The notes: generated by a model from the sequence alone, not told the origin. DNA of 64,000 nt from Listeria farberi (GCF_014229245.1 NZ_JAARZJ010000015.1:1-64000), one strand, 5' to 3'; shown: positions 49,657-59,409, counted from the first letter of the stretch. Made by a program: numbers and translations.

Positions 49657-50757
49657 TTAGTCAGTTAAGTTATCTTCTGTTTCTGGGTCAAAGAAGTGAG
49701 ATTTAGCCATTTCAAATGCTAAAGTTAAGACTTCATTTGGTTGGTGTTCAGAGCGAGCATCAACACGAGCTACGAATTCATGTGTACCAACACGGCTATG
49801 AAGCATAAATTCAGCACCAGTAAGCTCGGCAACAATAGTAGTCGCTTTGAAAGTGTAGCCTGGGTTTGCTTCAATAACGATTGGTTCATCATGAATATCT
49901 TCTGGACGAATACCGAAAACGATGTCTTTACCATCAAATCCTCTGTCTTTAAGAAGTTTAAGTTTACCCTCTGGAACTTCAATAGTGAAATCATCACCGA
50001 TAAAGTTAGAACCTTCTAAACGACCTTTGAAGAAGTTCATTGCTGGGCTTCCAATAAAGCCGGCTACGAACATATTCACTGGGTGATCGTAAACTTGTTT
50101 TGGTGAACCAACTTGTTGGATAACACCGTCTTTCATGATAACGATACGAGTAGCCATTGTCATTGCTTCTGTTTGGTCATGGGTAACGTAAATCATAGTA
50201 GTATCTAATTGTTGGTGAAGTTTTGTGATTTCTGCACGCATTTGTACACGTAATTTCGCATCCAAGTTAGAAAGTGGTTCATCCATTAGGAAGACTTTAG
50301 CGTCACGAACGATTGCACGTCCTAGAGCAACACGTTGACGTTGACCACCGGAAAGTGCACTTGGTTTACGTTTTAAGTATTCTGTTAAGCCAAGAATATT
50401 TGCTGCGTGCTCAACACGTTTTTTAATTTCGTCTTTTGGCATTTTACGGAGTTTTAAACCAAATGCCATGTTATCATATACAGTCATATGTGGGTATAAT
50501 GCGTAGTTTTGGAACACCATTGCGATATCACGGTCTTTTGGCGCAACATTATTCATTACTTTACCATCAATAGATAGTTCGCCTTTTGAAATTTCTTCTA
50601 ATCCCGCAATCATACGTAAAGTTGTAGATTTACCACACCCAGATGGTCCTACAAAAACGATGAATTCTTTGTCATCGATTTCTAAATTAAAGTCGGAAAC
50701 TGCAGTTACTTTGTTATCGTATATTTTATAAATATGTTCTAATGATAATTGTGCCAA
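49657..50757 (-). CDS. msmX: Sugar ABC transporter ATP-binding protein, MsmX/UgpC type
   Basis: 366 aa. Walker [10 protein letters not shown] at ~37-45, Q-loop, signature [15 protein letters not shown], Walker [13 protein letters not shown] and H-loop THDQTEAM. The C-terminal ~130 aa form the OB-type regulatory domain of carbohydrate ATPases. No permease or binding protein is next to it. MsmX of Bacillus likewise serves several sugar transporters from a solitary locus, and that role is inferred here. Confidence 0.92.
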   Translation of the reverse strand: MAQLSLEHIYKIYDNKVTAVSDFNLEIDDKEFIVFVGPSGCGKSTTLRMIAGLEEISKGELSIDGKVMNNVAPKDRDIAMVFQNYALYPHMTVYDNMAFGLKLRKMPKDEIKKRVEHAANILGLTEYLKRKPSALSGGQRQRVALGRAIVRDAKVFLMDEPLSNLDAKLRVQMRAEITKLHQQLDTTMIYVTHDQTEAMTMATRIVIMKDGVIQQVGSPKQVYDHPVNMFVAGFIGSPAMNFFKGRLEGSNFIGDDFTIEVPEGKLKLLKDRGFDGKDIVFGIRPEDIHDEPIVIEANPGYTFKATTIVAELTGAEFMLHSRVGTHEFVARVDARSEHQPNEVLTLAFEMAKSHFFDPETEDNLTD

Positions 50758-50803
50758 CTTACTTCGCCTCTTTCTATTTTTTAACTTGTATTCATTGTAT
50801 ATG

Positions 50804-50818
50804 AAAACGCTTTACAAA
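50804..50818 (-). promoter_or_regulatory. Imperfect cre-like site before msmX
   Basis: On the minus strand TGTAAAGCGTTTTCA contains a good CcpA half-site (GCGTTTTCA) but has one extra base in the other half. Catabolite control of the ATPase gene is possible. Confidence 0.35.
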
Positions 50819-50978
50819 AACTATGGCACTTTGCACAAAGAAAAAAATCATCTATTGGGCAAAGTGCATAAGTAGCAAAAAAATAAAAAGAAGTAAAGGG
50901 ACAAAAGACCTTTTATGTGAAGGATTTTTCAAAGCATTTAATTCTTTAGTCCCAATTCCAAAAAATCCTCAGATATCA

Positions 50979-51008
50979 TTACAAAAAAGCTTTATCTTGT
51001 GGTATATT
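50979..51008 (+). promoter_or_regulatory. nrdDG promoter
   Basis: TTACAA at 50979-50984, an 18-bp spacer and TATATT at 51003-51008, just before the NrdR box. Confidence 0.6.
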
Positions 51009-51018
51009 ATTAAAGCAG

Positions 51019-51034
51019 ACACAATATATAGTTA
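51019..51034 (+). promoter_or_regulatory. NrdR box
   Basis: ACACAATATATAGTTA matches the NrdR box pattern (acaCwAtATaTwGwgt) and lies around the expected start site of nrdD. NrdR represses ribonucleotide reductase genes when dATP is high. I see only one clear box; a second is usual. Confidence 0.7.
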
Positions 51035-51047
51035 GTGAGGGATTATC

Positions 51048-53198
51048 ATGTACGTGGAACAACTTAATGAACAAATGGTAATAAAAAGGGATGGCCGGAA
51101 AGCAAACTTTGATTTAATTAAAATTCGTAATGCCATTGAAGCATCTATGAAAGCAATTAATTTAGAGAATGAAACTTTTTTAGAAGAGATTTTGCTTGAG
51201 GTTGTAAGTGAATTACCTAACAAGACAGATATGACCATCGATGAAATCCAGCAATGCGTCGAAAATACTTTAATGAAATCGACGTATCCTGATGTAGCAA
51301 GGGCTTACATAGAGTATCGTCACGACCGGGATCACGAGCGCGAAAACATCACAGATATGCACAAAAGCGTCGAAAAATTACTACAAAAAGACAAAACAGT
51401 AGTGAACGAAAATGCAAATAAAGATGCGACTGTTTTCAATACACAACGCGATTTGACAGCAGGAGCCGTAGCAAAAAGTTACGCATTAAAATACATGCTA
51501 CCAAAACACGTATCCAACGCTCATTTAAAAGGGGAAATCCACTTTCACGATTTAGACTACAGCCCATACCATGCGATGACTAACTGTTGTCTAATTGATA
51601 TTGAAGGAATGCTTTCAAAAGGATTTACGATTGGTAATGCCAACGTAGAAAGCCCGAAATCTATCCAAACAGCTACAGCACAAATTGCTCAAATAATCGC
51701 AAACGTAGCAAGTTCACAGTATGGTGGCTGTTCTGTTGACCGAATTGATGAAGTTTTATCCGTTTACGCGCGTTTGAACTTTAAAAAACACAAAAAAGAT
51801 GCGGCTGAATGGGTCGTTCCAGAAAAGCAAGAAGATTATGCAGCGGAAAAAACACGTAAAGATATTTACGATGCCATGCAAAGCTTAGAATATGAAATCA
51901 ATACATTATATACAAGTAACGGCCAAACACCATTCGTCACACTAGGCTTCGGTCTTGGTGAAGATTGGTTTGCTCGTGAAATTCAAAAAGCAATCTTAAA
52001 AGTTCGGATTGGCGGGGTTGGTAAAGATAAACATACTGCCATTTTTCCGAAATTAGTATTTTCGATTCGTCGTGGAACTAATTTAAATGCAGAAGATCCG
52101 AACTATGACATCAAACAATTGGCACTGGAATGTTCTTCAAAACGGATGTATCCAGATGTACTTAACTACGATTCACTCGTTCGTTTAACAGGAGATTTCA
52201 AAGTACCAATGGGTTGCCGTTCATTTTTACCAGCTTGGAAGAACGAAAACGGAGAACATGTTAACGCGGGAAGAAACAACCTGGGTGTTGTAACACTTAA
52301 TATTCCGCGTATCGCTATCCAAAGTGGTGGGGACAAAGAACGTTTCTGGGAAATTTTCCACGAACGTATGAAAACAGTCAAAGATGCACTGCTTTTCCGT
52401 TTAAACCGTGTTCGTCAAGCTCGACCAGAAAACGCACCGATTCTTTATAAATATGGAGCTTTCGGCAAACGACTACAAGACGGCGAAAATGTAGATCAAC
52501 TTTTCAATAAAGAACGCTCTACTATTTCTATCGGCTATATTGGTCTTTACGAAGCTGCGACTGTATTTTACGGCGGCGAATGGGAAGGCGACAAAGAAGC
52601 AAAAAACTTCACGCTCGACATCGTGAAAGAACTAAAAGCCTATGCTGACAATTGGAAGGACAAATATGGCTACTGGTTCAGCGTATATTCGACTCCAAGT
52701 GAAAGCTTAACTGACCGTTTCAACCGTTTAGACAAAGAAAAGTATGGTGTAATTAAAGACATTACTGATAAAGACTACTACCAAAATTCTTTCCATTACG
52801 ATGTTCGTAAAAAAATCACACCTTTTGAAAAAATTGATTTTGAAAAAGATTATCCAGAATTTTGCTCTGGCGGATTCATTCATTATTGTGAATATCCAAA
52901 AATGGTTCACAACACAAAAGCACTTGAGGCAGTATGGGATTACTCCTATGATCGTGTGGCTTACCTTGGTACAAATACGCCAATCGATAAATGTTACGAA
53001 TGTGATTTCGAAGGTGAATTTGTTCCTACAGAAGAAGGCTTTAAATGCCCAAGCTGTGGCAACACCGACCCTGAAAAAGCAGATGTTGTAAAACGTACTT
53101 GTGGCTATCTAGGTAATCCAATGAAACGTCCAATGGTTCATGGACGTCACGTAGAAATTAGCAATCGTGTGAAACATATGGAGAACTTAGGTGAATAA
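51048..53198 (+). CDS. nrdD: Anaerobic ribonucleoside-triphosphate reductase, class III
   Basis: 716 aa. An ATP-cone allosteric domain (residues ~9-100, VIKRDGRKANFDLIKIRNAIEA) precedes the glycyl-radical barrel. The C-terminus has a zinc finger (CYECDFEGEF...CPSCG) and the radical site RTCGYLG with Gly686. It makes deoxynucleotides without oxygen. The nrdG start overlaps its last 8 bp. The upstream NrdR box fits dATP-dependent control. Confidence 0.97.
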   Translation: MYVEQLNEQMVIKRDGRKANFDLIKIRNAIEASMKAINLENETFLEEILLEVVSELPNKTDMTIDEIQQCVENTLMKSTYPDVARAYIEYRHDRDHERENITDMHKSVEKLLQKDKTVVNENANKDATVFNTQRDLTAGAVAKSYALKYMLPKHVSNAHLKGEIHFHDLDYSPYHAMTNCCLIDIEGMLSKGFTIGNANVESPKSIQTATAQIAQIIANVASSQYGGCSVDRIDEVLSVYARLNFKKHKKDAAEWVVPEKQEDYAAEKTRKDIYDAMQSLEYEINTLYTSNGQTPFVTLGFGLGEDWFAREIQKAILKVRIGGVGKDKHTAIFPKLVFSIRRGTNLNAEDPNYDIKQLALECSSKRMYPDVLNYDSLVRLTGDFKVPMGCRSFLPAWKNENGEHVNAGRNNLGVVTLNIPRIAIQSGGDKERFWEIFHERMKTVKDALLFRLNRVRQARPENAPILYKYGAFGKRLQDGENVDQLFNKERSTISIGYIGLYEAATVFYGGEWEGDKEAKNFTLDIVKELKAYADNWKDKYGYWFSVYSTPSESLTDRFNRLDKEKYGVIKDITDKDYYQNSFHYDVRKKITPFEKIDFEKDYPEFCSGGFIHYCEYPKMVHNTKALEAVWDYSYDRVAYLGTNTPIDKCYECDFEGEFVPTEEGFKCPSCGNTDPEKADVVKRTCGYLGNPMKRPMVHGRHVEISNRVKHMENLGE

Positions 53199-53742
53199 TC
53201 CGAAACCGTGCGAATGGAAGTCGAATGAATTATCCAGAGGGTATATCGCCGACTATAAAGCATTTAACTTTGTCGACGGGGAGGGCGTCCGGTGCAGTCT
53301 ATATGTATCTGGATGTCCTTTCCACTGCGAAGGCTGCTACAACAAGGCTGCGCAATCATTTAAATACGGCAAACCGTACACCAAAGAATTAGAAGACGAT
53401 ATTCTAAAAGACATCGGGCATGAGAGCGTCCAAGGTCTGACATTACTTGGCGGGGAACCATTTTTGAATACTGCCACGTGCCTATCTGTCGTGAAACGAA
53501 TTCGCGCGACATATGGGAAAACGAAAGACATTTGGTCATGGACAGGTTACACTTGGGATGAAATGATGCAAGAAACAACCGACAAACTCGAACTTCTATC
53601 CTTAATAGATGTTCTTGTAGATGGCCGCTTTGAACAAAAGCTATTCGATCCAAACTTAGCATTCCGCGGTTCCAGCAACCAACGAATTATCGATGTACAA
53701 AAATCGCTTGCTGCTGATGAAGTGGTGTTATATGAATTGTGA
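53191..53742 (+). CDS. nrdG: Anaerobic ribonucleotide reductase activating enzyme
   Basis: 183 aa, GTG start at 53191, overlapping nrdD by 8 bp. Radical-SAM cluster CPFHCEGC (CxxxCxxC) near residues 42-49 and the SAM-binding GGEPFLN loop. It makes the glycyl radical on NrdD. Coupled translation with nrdD is likely. Confidence 0.96.
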   Translation: MNNPKPCEWKSNELSRGYIADYKAFNFVDGEGVRCSLYVSGCPFHCEGCYNKAAQSFKYGKPYTKELEDDILKDIGHESVQGLTLLGGEPFLNTATCLSVVKRIRATYGKTKDIWSWTGYTWDEMMQETTDKLELLSLIDVLVDGRFEQKLFDPNLAFRGSSNQRIIDVQKSLAADEVVLYEL

Positions 53743-53743
53743 A

Positions 53744-53781
53744 AAAAAGAAGTTCTTTGGATAATAAAGAACTTCTTTTTA
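53744..53781 (+). terminator. nrdDG terminator
   Basis: AAAAAGAAGTTCTTT pairs with AAAGAACTTCTTTTT, a 15-bp stem with a T run. Confidence 0.92.
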
Positions 53782-53826
53782 GGCTTTAGATAAGTAAGCA
53801 GAGGTAATGTTAATTTTAATTTTAAG

Positions 53827-53855
53827 TTGACAAGAATACTAATTTCATACATAGT
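53827..53855 (+). promoter_or_regulatory. Promoter of the acyltransferase gene
   Basis: A consensus TTGACA at 53827-53832, a 17-bp spacer and CATAGT at 53850-53855. Confidence 0.55.
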
Positions 53856-53883
53856 TTTATTATAAATTCATCGAGGTGATCTA

Positions 53884-54861
53884 TTGAAAGAAAGAGAGTA
53901 TGATTATCAACTATCAAACATAAAAGGTATTTTGATATTTCTAGTGATATTCGGCCATTTTTTGTTAGTAATGGGACCTAAAGAAGTAGCAGTAATTGAC
54001 GTTATTTATTCATTTCATATGCCAGCTTTTATTTTTATTAATGGGATTTTTAGTCAAAACGTTACCTGGAAGAAAATAGGTAAGTTGTTAGGGTTATTTA
54101 TTATGTTCCAGCCACTTTTTTTACTATTAGGACTCTTGACGGGGTACTACAAAAATATAGACTTAAAAATGTTAATTACCCCAGCTTTTCATTTATGGTA
54201 TTTGTTAGCGCTGGCAGTATGGATGCTGTTCGCCATGTATGCAAATAAACGAGGCAAATATGCGGTAGATGTATTACTGATTGTTTTAGTTTTACTCGTT
54301 GTTGCAATTACAAATAGATACTTTTATGGGACACAATTTTTAACAATTACAAGAATTCTTAGCTTTTTCCCATATTTTATTGCTGGTTTCTATCTGGACA
54401 GAAGTGGTTTTAACAAATTACGTATATTTTTGAAAAAGTATAAGTACATATGTGGCATAATTACTTTGGTATTAGTTATAGCCTTATATAATCTGTTTTC
54501 TACACAACCAGATGAGTTTCTTAATTTATTTTACGGATTTCTAAATAAAACGACATTTAGCGTCACTGCAGTAGGTTATATAGTGAATGTTATGGCGTCA
54601 TTTTTCTTAGCCTTTTTATGGATTTTCTTATTAATTGCTATTATCCCAACTAAAAGAACGATAATGGACATCGTTGGCAGTGATACCTTATTACCCTACA
54701 TTTTACATCCAATCATCTTTTATTTAATGATGACGCAAAGACCCTTTTTTATGGAGCAAACAATGACATTTCAGTTAATATTCACTATATTAATTACGAT
54801 AGCAATATATGGAATTTTCACGATAATGTTAAAGAAAAAAACGTTGAAACGATTAAAATAA
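53884..54861 (+). CDS. Membrane acyltransferase (acyltransferase-3 family)
   Basis: 325 aa, TTG start at 53884 behind GAGGTGA. About ten membrane segments. The N-terminal IKGILIFLVIFGHFLLV carries the family's catalytic His, and YSFHMPAFIFINGIF the second conserved motif. Enzymes of this kind O-acetylate sugars or wall polymers on the outer face of the membrane. The target is unknown. It is a single gene, convergent with the second PrfA-like regulator. Confidence 0.88.
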   Translation: MKEREYDYQLSNIKGILIFLVIFGHFLLVMGPKEVAVIDVIYSFHMPAFIFINGIFSQNVTWKKIGKLLGLFIMFQPLFLLLGLLTGYYKNIDLKMLITPAFHLWYLLALAVWMLFAMYANKRGKYAVDVLLIVLVLLVVAITNRYFYGTQFLTITRILSFFPYFIAGFYLDRSGFNKLRIFLKKYKYICGIITLVLVIALYNLFSTQPDEFLNLFYGFLNKTTFSVTAVGYIVNVMASFFLAFLWIFLLIAIIPTKRTIMDIVGSDTLLPYILHPIIFYLMMTQRPFFMEQTMTFQLIFTILITIAIYGIFTIMLKKKTLKRLK

Positions 54862-54886
54862 TTAAGGGATAATATCTATAGCGAAA

Positions 54887-54919
54887 CAAAAATCCGCCTA
54901 TTTCCAGGGCGGATTTTTG
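54887..54919. terminator. Bidirectional terminator
   Basis: AAAAATCCGCC pairs with GGCGGATTTTT between the acyltransferase and PrfA-like genes. Confidence 0.92.
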
Positions 54920-55588
54920 TTATATATCTTGTCTTAATTTTGAATAGTCATGCAGCTCTTTATTCTTAATGACCCACTCTTTATTATTTTTCCATATTTT
55001 CCCGTGGTCTTTTAAAAGCGCTAATTGTTTGTAAAAGCTGCTTTTTGAAAGATTACTGTAAGCGGCTATAATACTTGTTCGCATTTCTTTTGGTAAGATT
55101 ACACTGTCTTTTTCATAAGGAATTCCATGAAGTTTCCCGATATTGACAAAAGAAAGTTCTAGCTTATTAGAAGAACTTGTTTCAGCGAAAAGACTTTTGA
55201 AGAAAGCATGTCGAGCCAAATCGCGCATTATGAAAAATTGGAACCCAAAGTTCTCAGGAAACATAGAGAGAAAATATTCTAAATCCTTAAATGTGTATTT
55301 ATAAATAGTACAAGTTGATATAGTTTTAAATAAAAAGTCATCTACGTTTCCCTGGAATAAACTATAATAATTAATAAAAGAGCCTTTTCCAAGAACAGTA
55401 TAAATGCTAGTTGATTCTGGGTTCATAGAAATCGAAACAAATCCGTCGATAATTAAATAGACATGACTATTTCTTTGAGATGCAGTATCGACTAATTCAG
55501 TATGTTTTGGAACTTTTAACTTTTCGTAGTTAATGTTGCCTTCATGAGATAATCGAACAAATTCTTTGTAGTTAAATAGTGTATCCAT
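54920..55588 (-). CDS. Crp/Fnr-family regulator, PrfA-like paralogue
   Basis: 222 aa from the ATG at 55588 (AAAGGGG upstream); the frame extends further but without a ribosome site. Same architecture as the gene at 45938-46600: beta barrel, dimer helix, C-terminal winged helix with LPKEMRTSIIAAYSNLSKSSFYKQLALLKDHG. It shares the MFPENFGFQFFIMRDLARHAFFKSL segment. Target genes are unknown; the convergent acyltransferase is the nearest neighbour. Confidence 0.85.
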   Translation of the reverse strand: MDTLFNYKEFVRLSHEGNINYEKLKVPKHTELVDTASQRNSHVYLIIDGFVSISMNPESTSIYTVLGKGSFINYYSLFQGNVDDFLFKTISTCTIYKYTFKDLEYFLSMFPENFGFQFFIMRDLARHAFFKSLFAETSSSNKLELSFVNIGKLHGIPYEKDSVILPKEMRTSIIAAYSNLSKSSFYKQLALLKDHGKIWKNNKEWVIKNKELHDYSKLRQDI

Positions 55589-55741
55589 TATTAGTATCCC
55601 CTTTACTCTTTTGTTAACTATAATATATAATATCAAAATTAACAAAAATTAATCCATAAATTACCTCGTTAGTGAAGGGGATTTGAAGATTTAATGAGAA
55701 ATTGTAAAAAATAGCTAATTTGACTCGTAAATTATATTATT

Positions 55742-56521
55742 TTAGTATAATTCAGGACGACGGTCGGTAAAAACAGGAATGATCCCTCTCGTTTCGGCAA
55801 CTAAATTCAAGTCGATTTCAGCATAAATATTGCCTTCTTCTTCGCCACCATGAACAATAACATTTCCAAGTGGATCAATAACAAGCGAGTGCCCGTTAAA
55901 ATGATTATTTGGATCATCACCTACTCGGTTGACAGCAACAACAAAAGCTTGGTTTTCAATTGCACGAGCGATAAGTAGTTGTTCCCATTGGTTAATGCGC
56001 TCAGCTGGCCACTGGGCGGAAATAAAAATAACTTCTGAGCCTTCTGAAGTATGTTTACGAATCCATTCAGGAAATCTAATATCATAACAAATGAACCCTG
56101 CGCAAGAAATACCATCTAGTCGAAAAAGATTTTTATCATTTCCAGCTTCTAAGTATAAGTGTTCATTCATAAGTTGGAATAAGTGTACCTTTTTATATGA
56201 AGAAAGTAGTCCGCCATATTTATCAAAAGCGTACATCGTGTTCGAAAACTTGCTTCCTTCTGAAATAGAAACCGAGCCACCAATAATAGCAATTTGGTAT
56301 TTTTCAGAAAGCGTTGCTAAAAATTCTTTTGTTCTCTCCCCATTTAAATCAGCAACCCCAGCTAATTCATTTAAAGCATAACCCGTATTCCACATTTCTG
56401 GTAAAACGGCTATATCGGCCCCATTTTCAGCAGCTTCGACAATCGCTTTTTCAATCCTTGCATAGTTTGCATCCGGATATTTAAAAACTACATCGGTCTG
56501 ACATAATGCCAACTTCCACAT
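55742..56521 (-). CDS. Carbon-nitrogen hydrolase (nitrilase superfamily, MtnU/omega-amidase-like)
   Basis: 259 aa. The catalytic triad is readable: E42 (LPEMWNTGY), K111 (YKKVHLF) and C145 (ICYDIRFPEW). The short form resembles omega-amidases that remove the amide made when glutamine donates its amino group to a keto acid. Such an enzyme (MtnU) is linked to methionine salvage in B. subtilis. Here it lies beside the methionine transporter and near an MtnE-like aminotransferase, which supports that role. It has its own transcription unit. Confidence 0.88.
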   Translation of the reverse strand: MWKLALCQTDVVFKYPDANYARIEKAIVEAAENGADIAVLPEMWNTGYALNELAGVADLNGERTKEFLATLSEKYQIAIIGGSVSISEGSKFSNTMYAFDKYGGLLSSYKKVHLFQLMNEHLYLEAGNDKNLFRLDGISCAGFICYDIRFPEWIRKHTSEGSEVIFISAQWPAERINQWEQLLIARAIENQAFVVAVNRVGDDPNNHFNGHSLVIDPLGNVIVHGGEEEGNIYAEIDLNLVAETRGIIPVFTDRRPELY

Positions 56522-56534
56522 GTTCTTCTCTCCC

Positions 56535-56600
56535 TTTTTCTTTTAAAAATAACATAAGCTTGGTGGCGAGTCCATACCGGAACACTACGCACCAAGCTCT
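56535..56600 (-). terminator. Terminator of metQ-metN-metI
   Basis: A 9-bp stem, AGCTTGGTG (56590-56598 read leftward) with CACCAAGCT (56565-56557 read leftward), a large loop and an AT-rich tail with T5. Confidence 0.65.
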
Positions 56601-56611
56601 TAGTAGTAAAA

Positions 56612-57274
56612 TTAATCTTTTTTAAGACGTCTAGATAAGAAATTTCCGAATGATTGTAGTGCCTGTACCATGATAATTAAAATAATAATCGTTGTGTACA
56701 TGACAGTCGGTTCAAAACGCTGGAAACCATATTGGTATGCAATTGTTCCAAGGCCACCAGCACCAACAAGTCCAGCCATTGCTGTCGCGCCGATTAGTCC
56801 AATCGTAGCAATAGTCAAACCGAGAACGATACCAGACCGAGCTTCGCGAATAACCACACTCCAAATAATTCTCGGAGTAGAAATCCCCATAGCTTGGTAA
56901 GCTTCCACAACCCCGCGGTCCACTTCCAAAAGGGCGGACTCCATCAAACGAGCAATATAAGGTGCCGTAAATACAACAAGTGGCATAATAACTCCTTGAA
57001 TCCCAATAGTAGTCCCAACAACAAACCTTGTTACAGGAATCATTAAGAATAACAAGATAATAAACGGTAACGAGCGTAAAATATTAATAACCCAGTTTAA
57101 AATGCTATAGGTAACCAGATTTTCTGATTGACCACCTTTACGTGTTAATGTTAAAAATACGCCAAGTGGTAAACCAATCGCAAGCGAGATCACGAGTGTA
57201 ATCCCGGTCATCGTCAGCGTTTCTAGAAATCCTTGCCAAAGTATCGGGCCCCATTCTTCAAAAAACAAACTCAT
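56612..57274 (-). CDS. metI: Methionine ABC transporter permease
   Basis: 220 aa, five membrane segments, and the EAA-type loop GVVEAYQAMGISTPRIIWSVVIREARSG near residues 125-150. It forms the channel of the MetNIQ methionine importer. Its ATG overlaps the end of metN by 4 bp. Under control of the SAM-I riboswitch at 59179-59350. Confidence 0.95.
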   Translation of the reverse strand: MSLFFEEWGPILWQGFLETLTMTGITLVISLAIGLPLGVFLTLTRKGGQSENLVTYSILNWVINILRSLPFIILLFLMIPVTRFVVGTTIGIQGVIMPLVVFTAPYIARLMESALLEVDRGVVEAYQAMGISTPRIIWSVVIREARSGIVLGLTIATIGLIGATAMAGLVGAGGLGTIAYQYGFQRFEPTVMYTTIIILIIMVQALQSFGNFLSRRLKKD

Positions 57275-58287
57275 AGTAACTCGACCTCCTCAACAACGAC
57301 TCCAGATTCTTTCAAATAAGAAATAGCTTTACTATACTCGGCTTCGTCCCCTTTTAAATGAACGAGCAGTTTTCCAAGTGTTCCATTTTTCAAATGATCA
57401 ATTCCGCCAGCTAAAATGCTTGGAAGAACGTCGAATTTGCGCGATACAAGAGCGAGAGCAGGTTCATCCGCTTCATCTCCAATAAAATGAAGGGAAACCA
57501 ATTTCCCAGTCGCAATATATTTTTCAAGCAAATCTTGCGGGATATCAAAACTAGCTTCCGACCCAACAAAGCGCTTGGTTGTCGCGTGTTTTGCTTTCGT
57601 GAAAATATCAAGAACGGTACCTTGCTCCACTAAATGACCATTTTCCATCACAGCAACCCGGTCACAAATACGTTGAATGACATCAAGTTCATGTGTAATT
57701 AAGAAAATCGTAATGCCGAGTTCCGCATTAATTTTAAGTAACAGTTGCAAAATTGCTTCTGTTGTTTCCGGGTCCAAGGCGCTTGTTGCTTCATCGCTTA
57801 AGAGAATTTCTGGTTCATGCGCTAGAGCACGAGCAATTGCCACACGTTGCTTTTGACCGCCAGAAAGTTGGCTTGGATAATTGTTCCGTTTATCCTCTAA
57901 GCCAACTATCGACAAGTATTTATTTACGCGAGTCTCGATTTCGTCTTTTGGAACGCCTTCTAATTTTAACGGTTTGGCAATGTTATCATAGACAGTTGCG
58001 GTTTTTAGTAAATTGTATCCTTGGAAAATCATACCAATTTTCCGACGAGCGACACGAAGTTCTTTACTTGAGAGGGTAGATAAGTTCTTCCCATCAATGA
58101 CAACTTGGCCGGCATCTGGACGTTCAAGCAAGTTGATGCAACGAACGAGCGTACTTTTACCGGCGCCGCTATAACCAACAACACCGAAAATTTCTCCTTT
58201 TTCGACTGTAATAGAAACATTTTTAACGGCTTCTACGGTTTTTCCATTTACGTTAAATGTCTTTGAAACTTGATGTAATTCGATCAA
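57271..58287 (-). CDS. metN: Methionine ABC transporter ATP-binding protein
   Basis: 338 aa. Walker A GYSGAGKST, signature LSGGQKQRVAIARAL, Walker B ILLSDEATSALDPET and the H-loop THELDV. The C-terminal NIL domain (residues ~260-338) is the methionine-sensing inhibitory domain of this subfamily. Middle gene of metQ-metN-metI. Confidence 0.96.
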   Translation of the reverse strand: MIELHQVSKTFNVNGKTVEAVKNVSITVEKGEIFGVVGYSGAGKSTLVRCINLLERPDAGQVVIDGKNLSTLSSKELRVARRKIGMIFQGYNLLKTATVYDNIAKPLKLEGVPKDEIETRVNKYLSIVGLEDKRNNYPSQLSGGQKQRVAIARALAHEPEILLSDEATSALDPETTEAILQLLLKINAELGITIFLITHELDVIQRICDRVAVMENGHLVEQGTVLDIFTKAKHATTKRFVGSEASFDIPQDLLEKYIATGKLVSLHFIGDEADEPALALVSRKFDVLPSILAGGIDHLKNGTLGKLLVHLKGDEAEYSKAISYLKESGVVVEEVELL

Positions 58288-58301
58288 AATAAAACAACTC
58301 C

Positions 58302-59123
58302 CTAGAATGCAGGTACTACAGACCCATTAAATTCTTTTTCAATAAATGCTTTTACTTCATCTGAATGGTAATATTTTTCTAATGTTTTTACGACCTCATC
58401 ATCTTTATTGGCACTACGAACGACGAAAACATTTGGATATGGATTGTCTTTTGTAGGTTCGTGATAAATAGCATCTTTATTAATAGAAAGTCCAGCCCCC
58501 ATTGCAAAGTTAGTGTTGATAGCTGCGGCTGCAACCTCATCTAATTGTGCAGGGATTTGAGAAGCTTCAAGTTCAACGATTTCAAGGTCAAGCGGGTTTT
58601 CAGCAATATCTTTTTTTGTTGCTTTTTCTTCCACGCCATCTTTTAATTTAATAATGCCAGCATCTTCAAATAGTTTTAAACCACGGTATTCGTTACTTGG
58701 ATCATTTGGAACGGCAATTTTGTCGCCTTTTTTAAGGTTTTTTAAGTCTTTAATATCGTTAGAGTAAATACCCATTGGGAAAGCTACTGTTTTAAAAGCA
58801 ACATCTAATTTGTAGCCTTTATCTTTCTTTTGTTGTTCTAAAAATGGAATTGTTTGGTAGTTATTCGCATCCAAATCACCATCATTTAAAGCTGTATTTG
58901 GCGTGTTATAATCATCAAATGTTTTGATTTTGATTTCAAGACCGTCTTTTTTCGCTAATTTTTGAACTTCTTCAGCAATTTGTTGGTGAGGTCCTGCAGT
59001 TGTTCCAATTGTAATTTTTTCTGTGCTTAAGGCCTTGTCGTCACTTCCTCCTCCACATGCTGCTAATCCTAAAATAAGGCTTGATGCAAGTAAAATTCCT
59101 AACCCCTTTGTTAATTTTTTCAT
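58302..59123 (-). CDS. metQ: Methionine-binding lipoprotein
   Basis: 273 aa. A lipoprotein signal peptide with lipobox LGLAACG at about residues 18-24, followed by the NlpA/MetQ fold (KITIGTTAGPHQQIAEEV...). It delivers methionine to MetNI. First gene after the riboswitch, with GGAGG before the ATG. Confidence 0.96.
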   Translation of the reverse strand: MKKLTKGLGILLASSLILGLAACGGGSDDKALSTEKITIGTTAGPHQQIAEEVQKLAKKDGLEIKIKTFDDYNTPNTALNDGDLDANNYQTIPFLEQQKKDKGYKLDVAFKTVAFPMGIYSNDIKDLKNLKKGDKIAVPNDPSNEYRGLKLFEDAGIIKLKDGVEEKATKKDIAENPLDLEIVELEASQIPAQLDEVAAAAINTNFAMGAGLSINKDAIYHEPTKDNPYPNVFVVRSANKDDEVVKTLEKYYHSDEVKAFIEKEFNGSVVPAF

Positions 59124-59178
59124 CTTTTTTTCCTCCCCAGTATGTTGATTATTTATCCAGATTTATTCATGAAAGCAA

Positions 59179-59350
59179 TAAAAAACTTCTCTATTTAGAA
59201 TAGAGAAGTGGAAAGTCGAACATATCCAGCTCCTCTTATCTACCAAAACGAAAAAATGTTTTGCTGGAATTAGCACCTTCACTTTACGCTTAAATAAAGT
59301 TAGGTTGCCGGGCTTCATCGGGCCAGTCCCTCTGCCGCTCTCGATAAGAG
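59179..59350 (-). promoter_or_regulatory. SAM-I (S-box) riboswitch
   Basis: Read leftward, the aptamer starts with CTCTTATCGAGAG and closes on GATAAGAG (P1: 59350-59343 with 59240-59233). The conserved stretches AGAGGGACTGGCCC, GATGAAGCCCGGCAACC and AGGTGCTAATTCC lie between. The terminator CTTCTCTA...TAGAGAAGTTTTTT occupies about 59209-59179. SAM binding should end transcription before metQ. Confidence 0.97.
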
Positions 59351-59380
59351 AAAATATTTTAGAAAAACCTGTTAGTTAAA

Positions 59381-59409
59381 AATATACGCATATTACCCTA
59401 ATTTGTCAA
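59381..59409 (-). promoter_or_regulatory. metQNI promoter
   Basis: On the minus strand a perfect TTGACA (59409-59404), a 17-bp spacer and TATATT (59386-59381), placed directly before the riboswitch. Confidence 0.88.
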
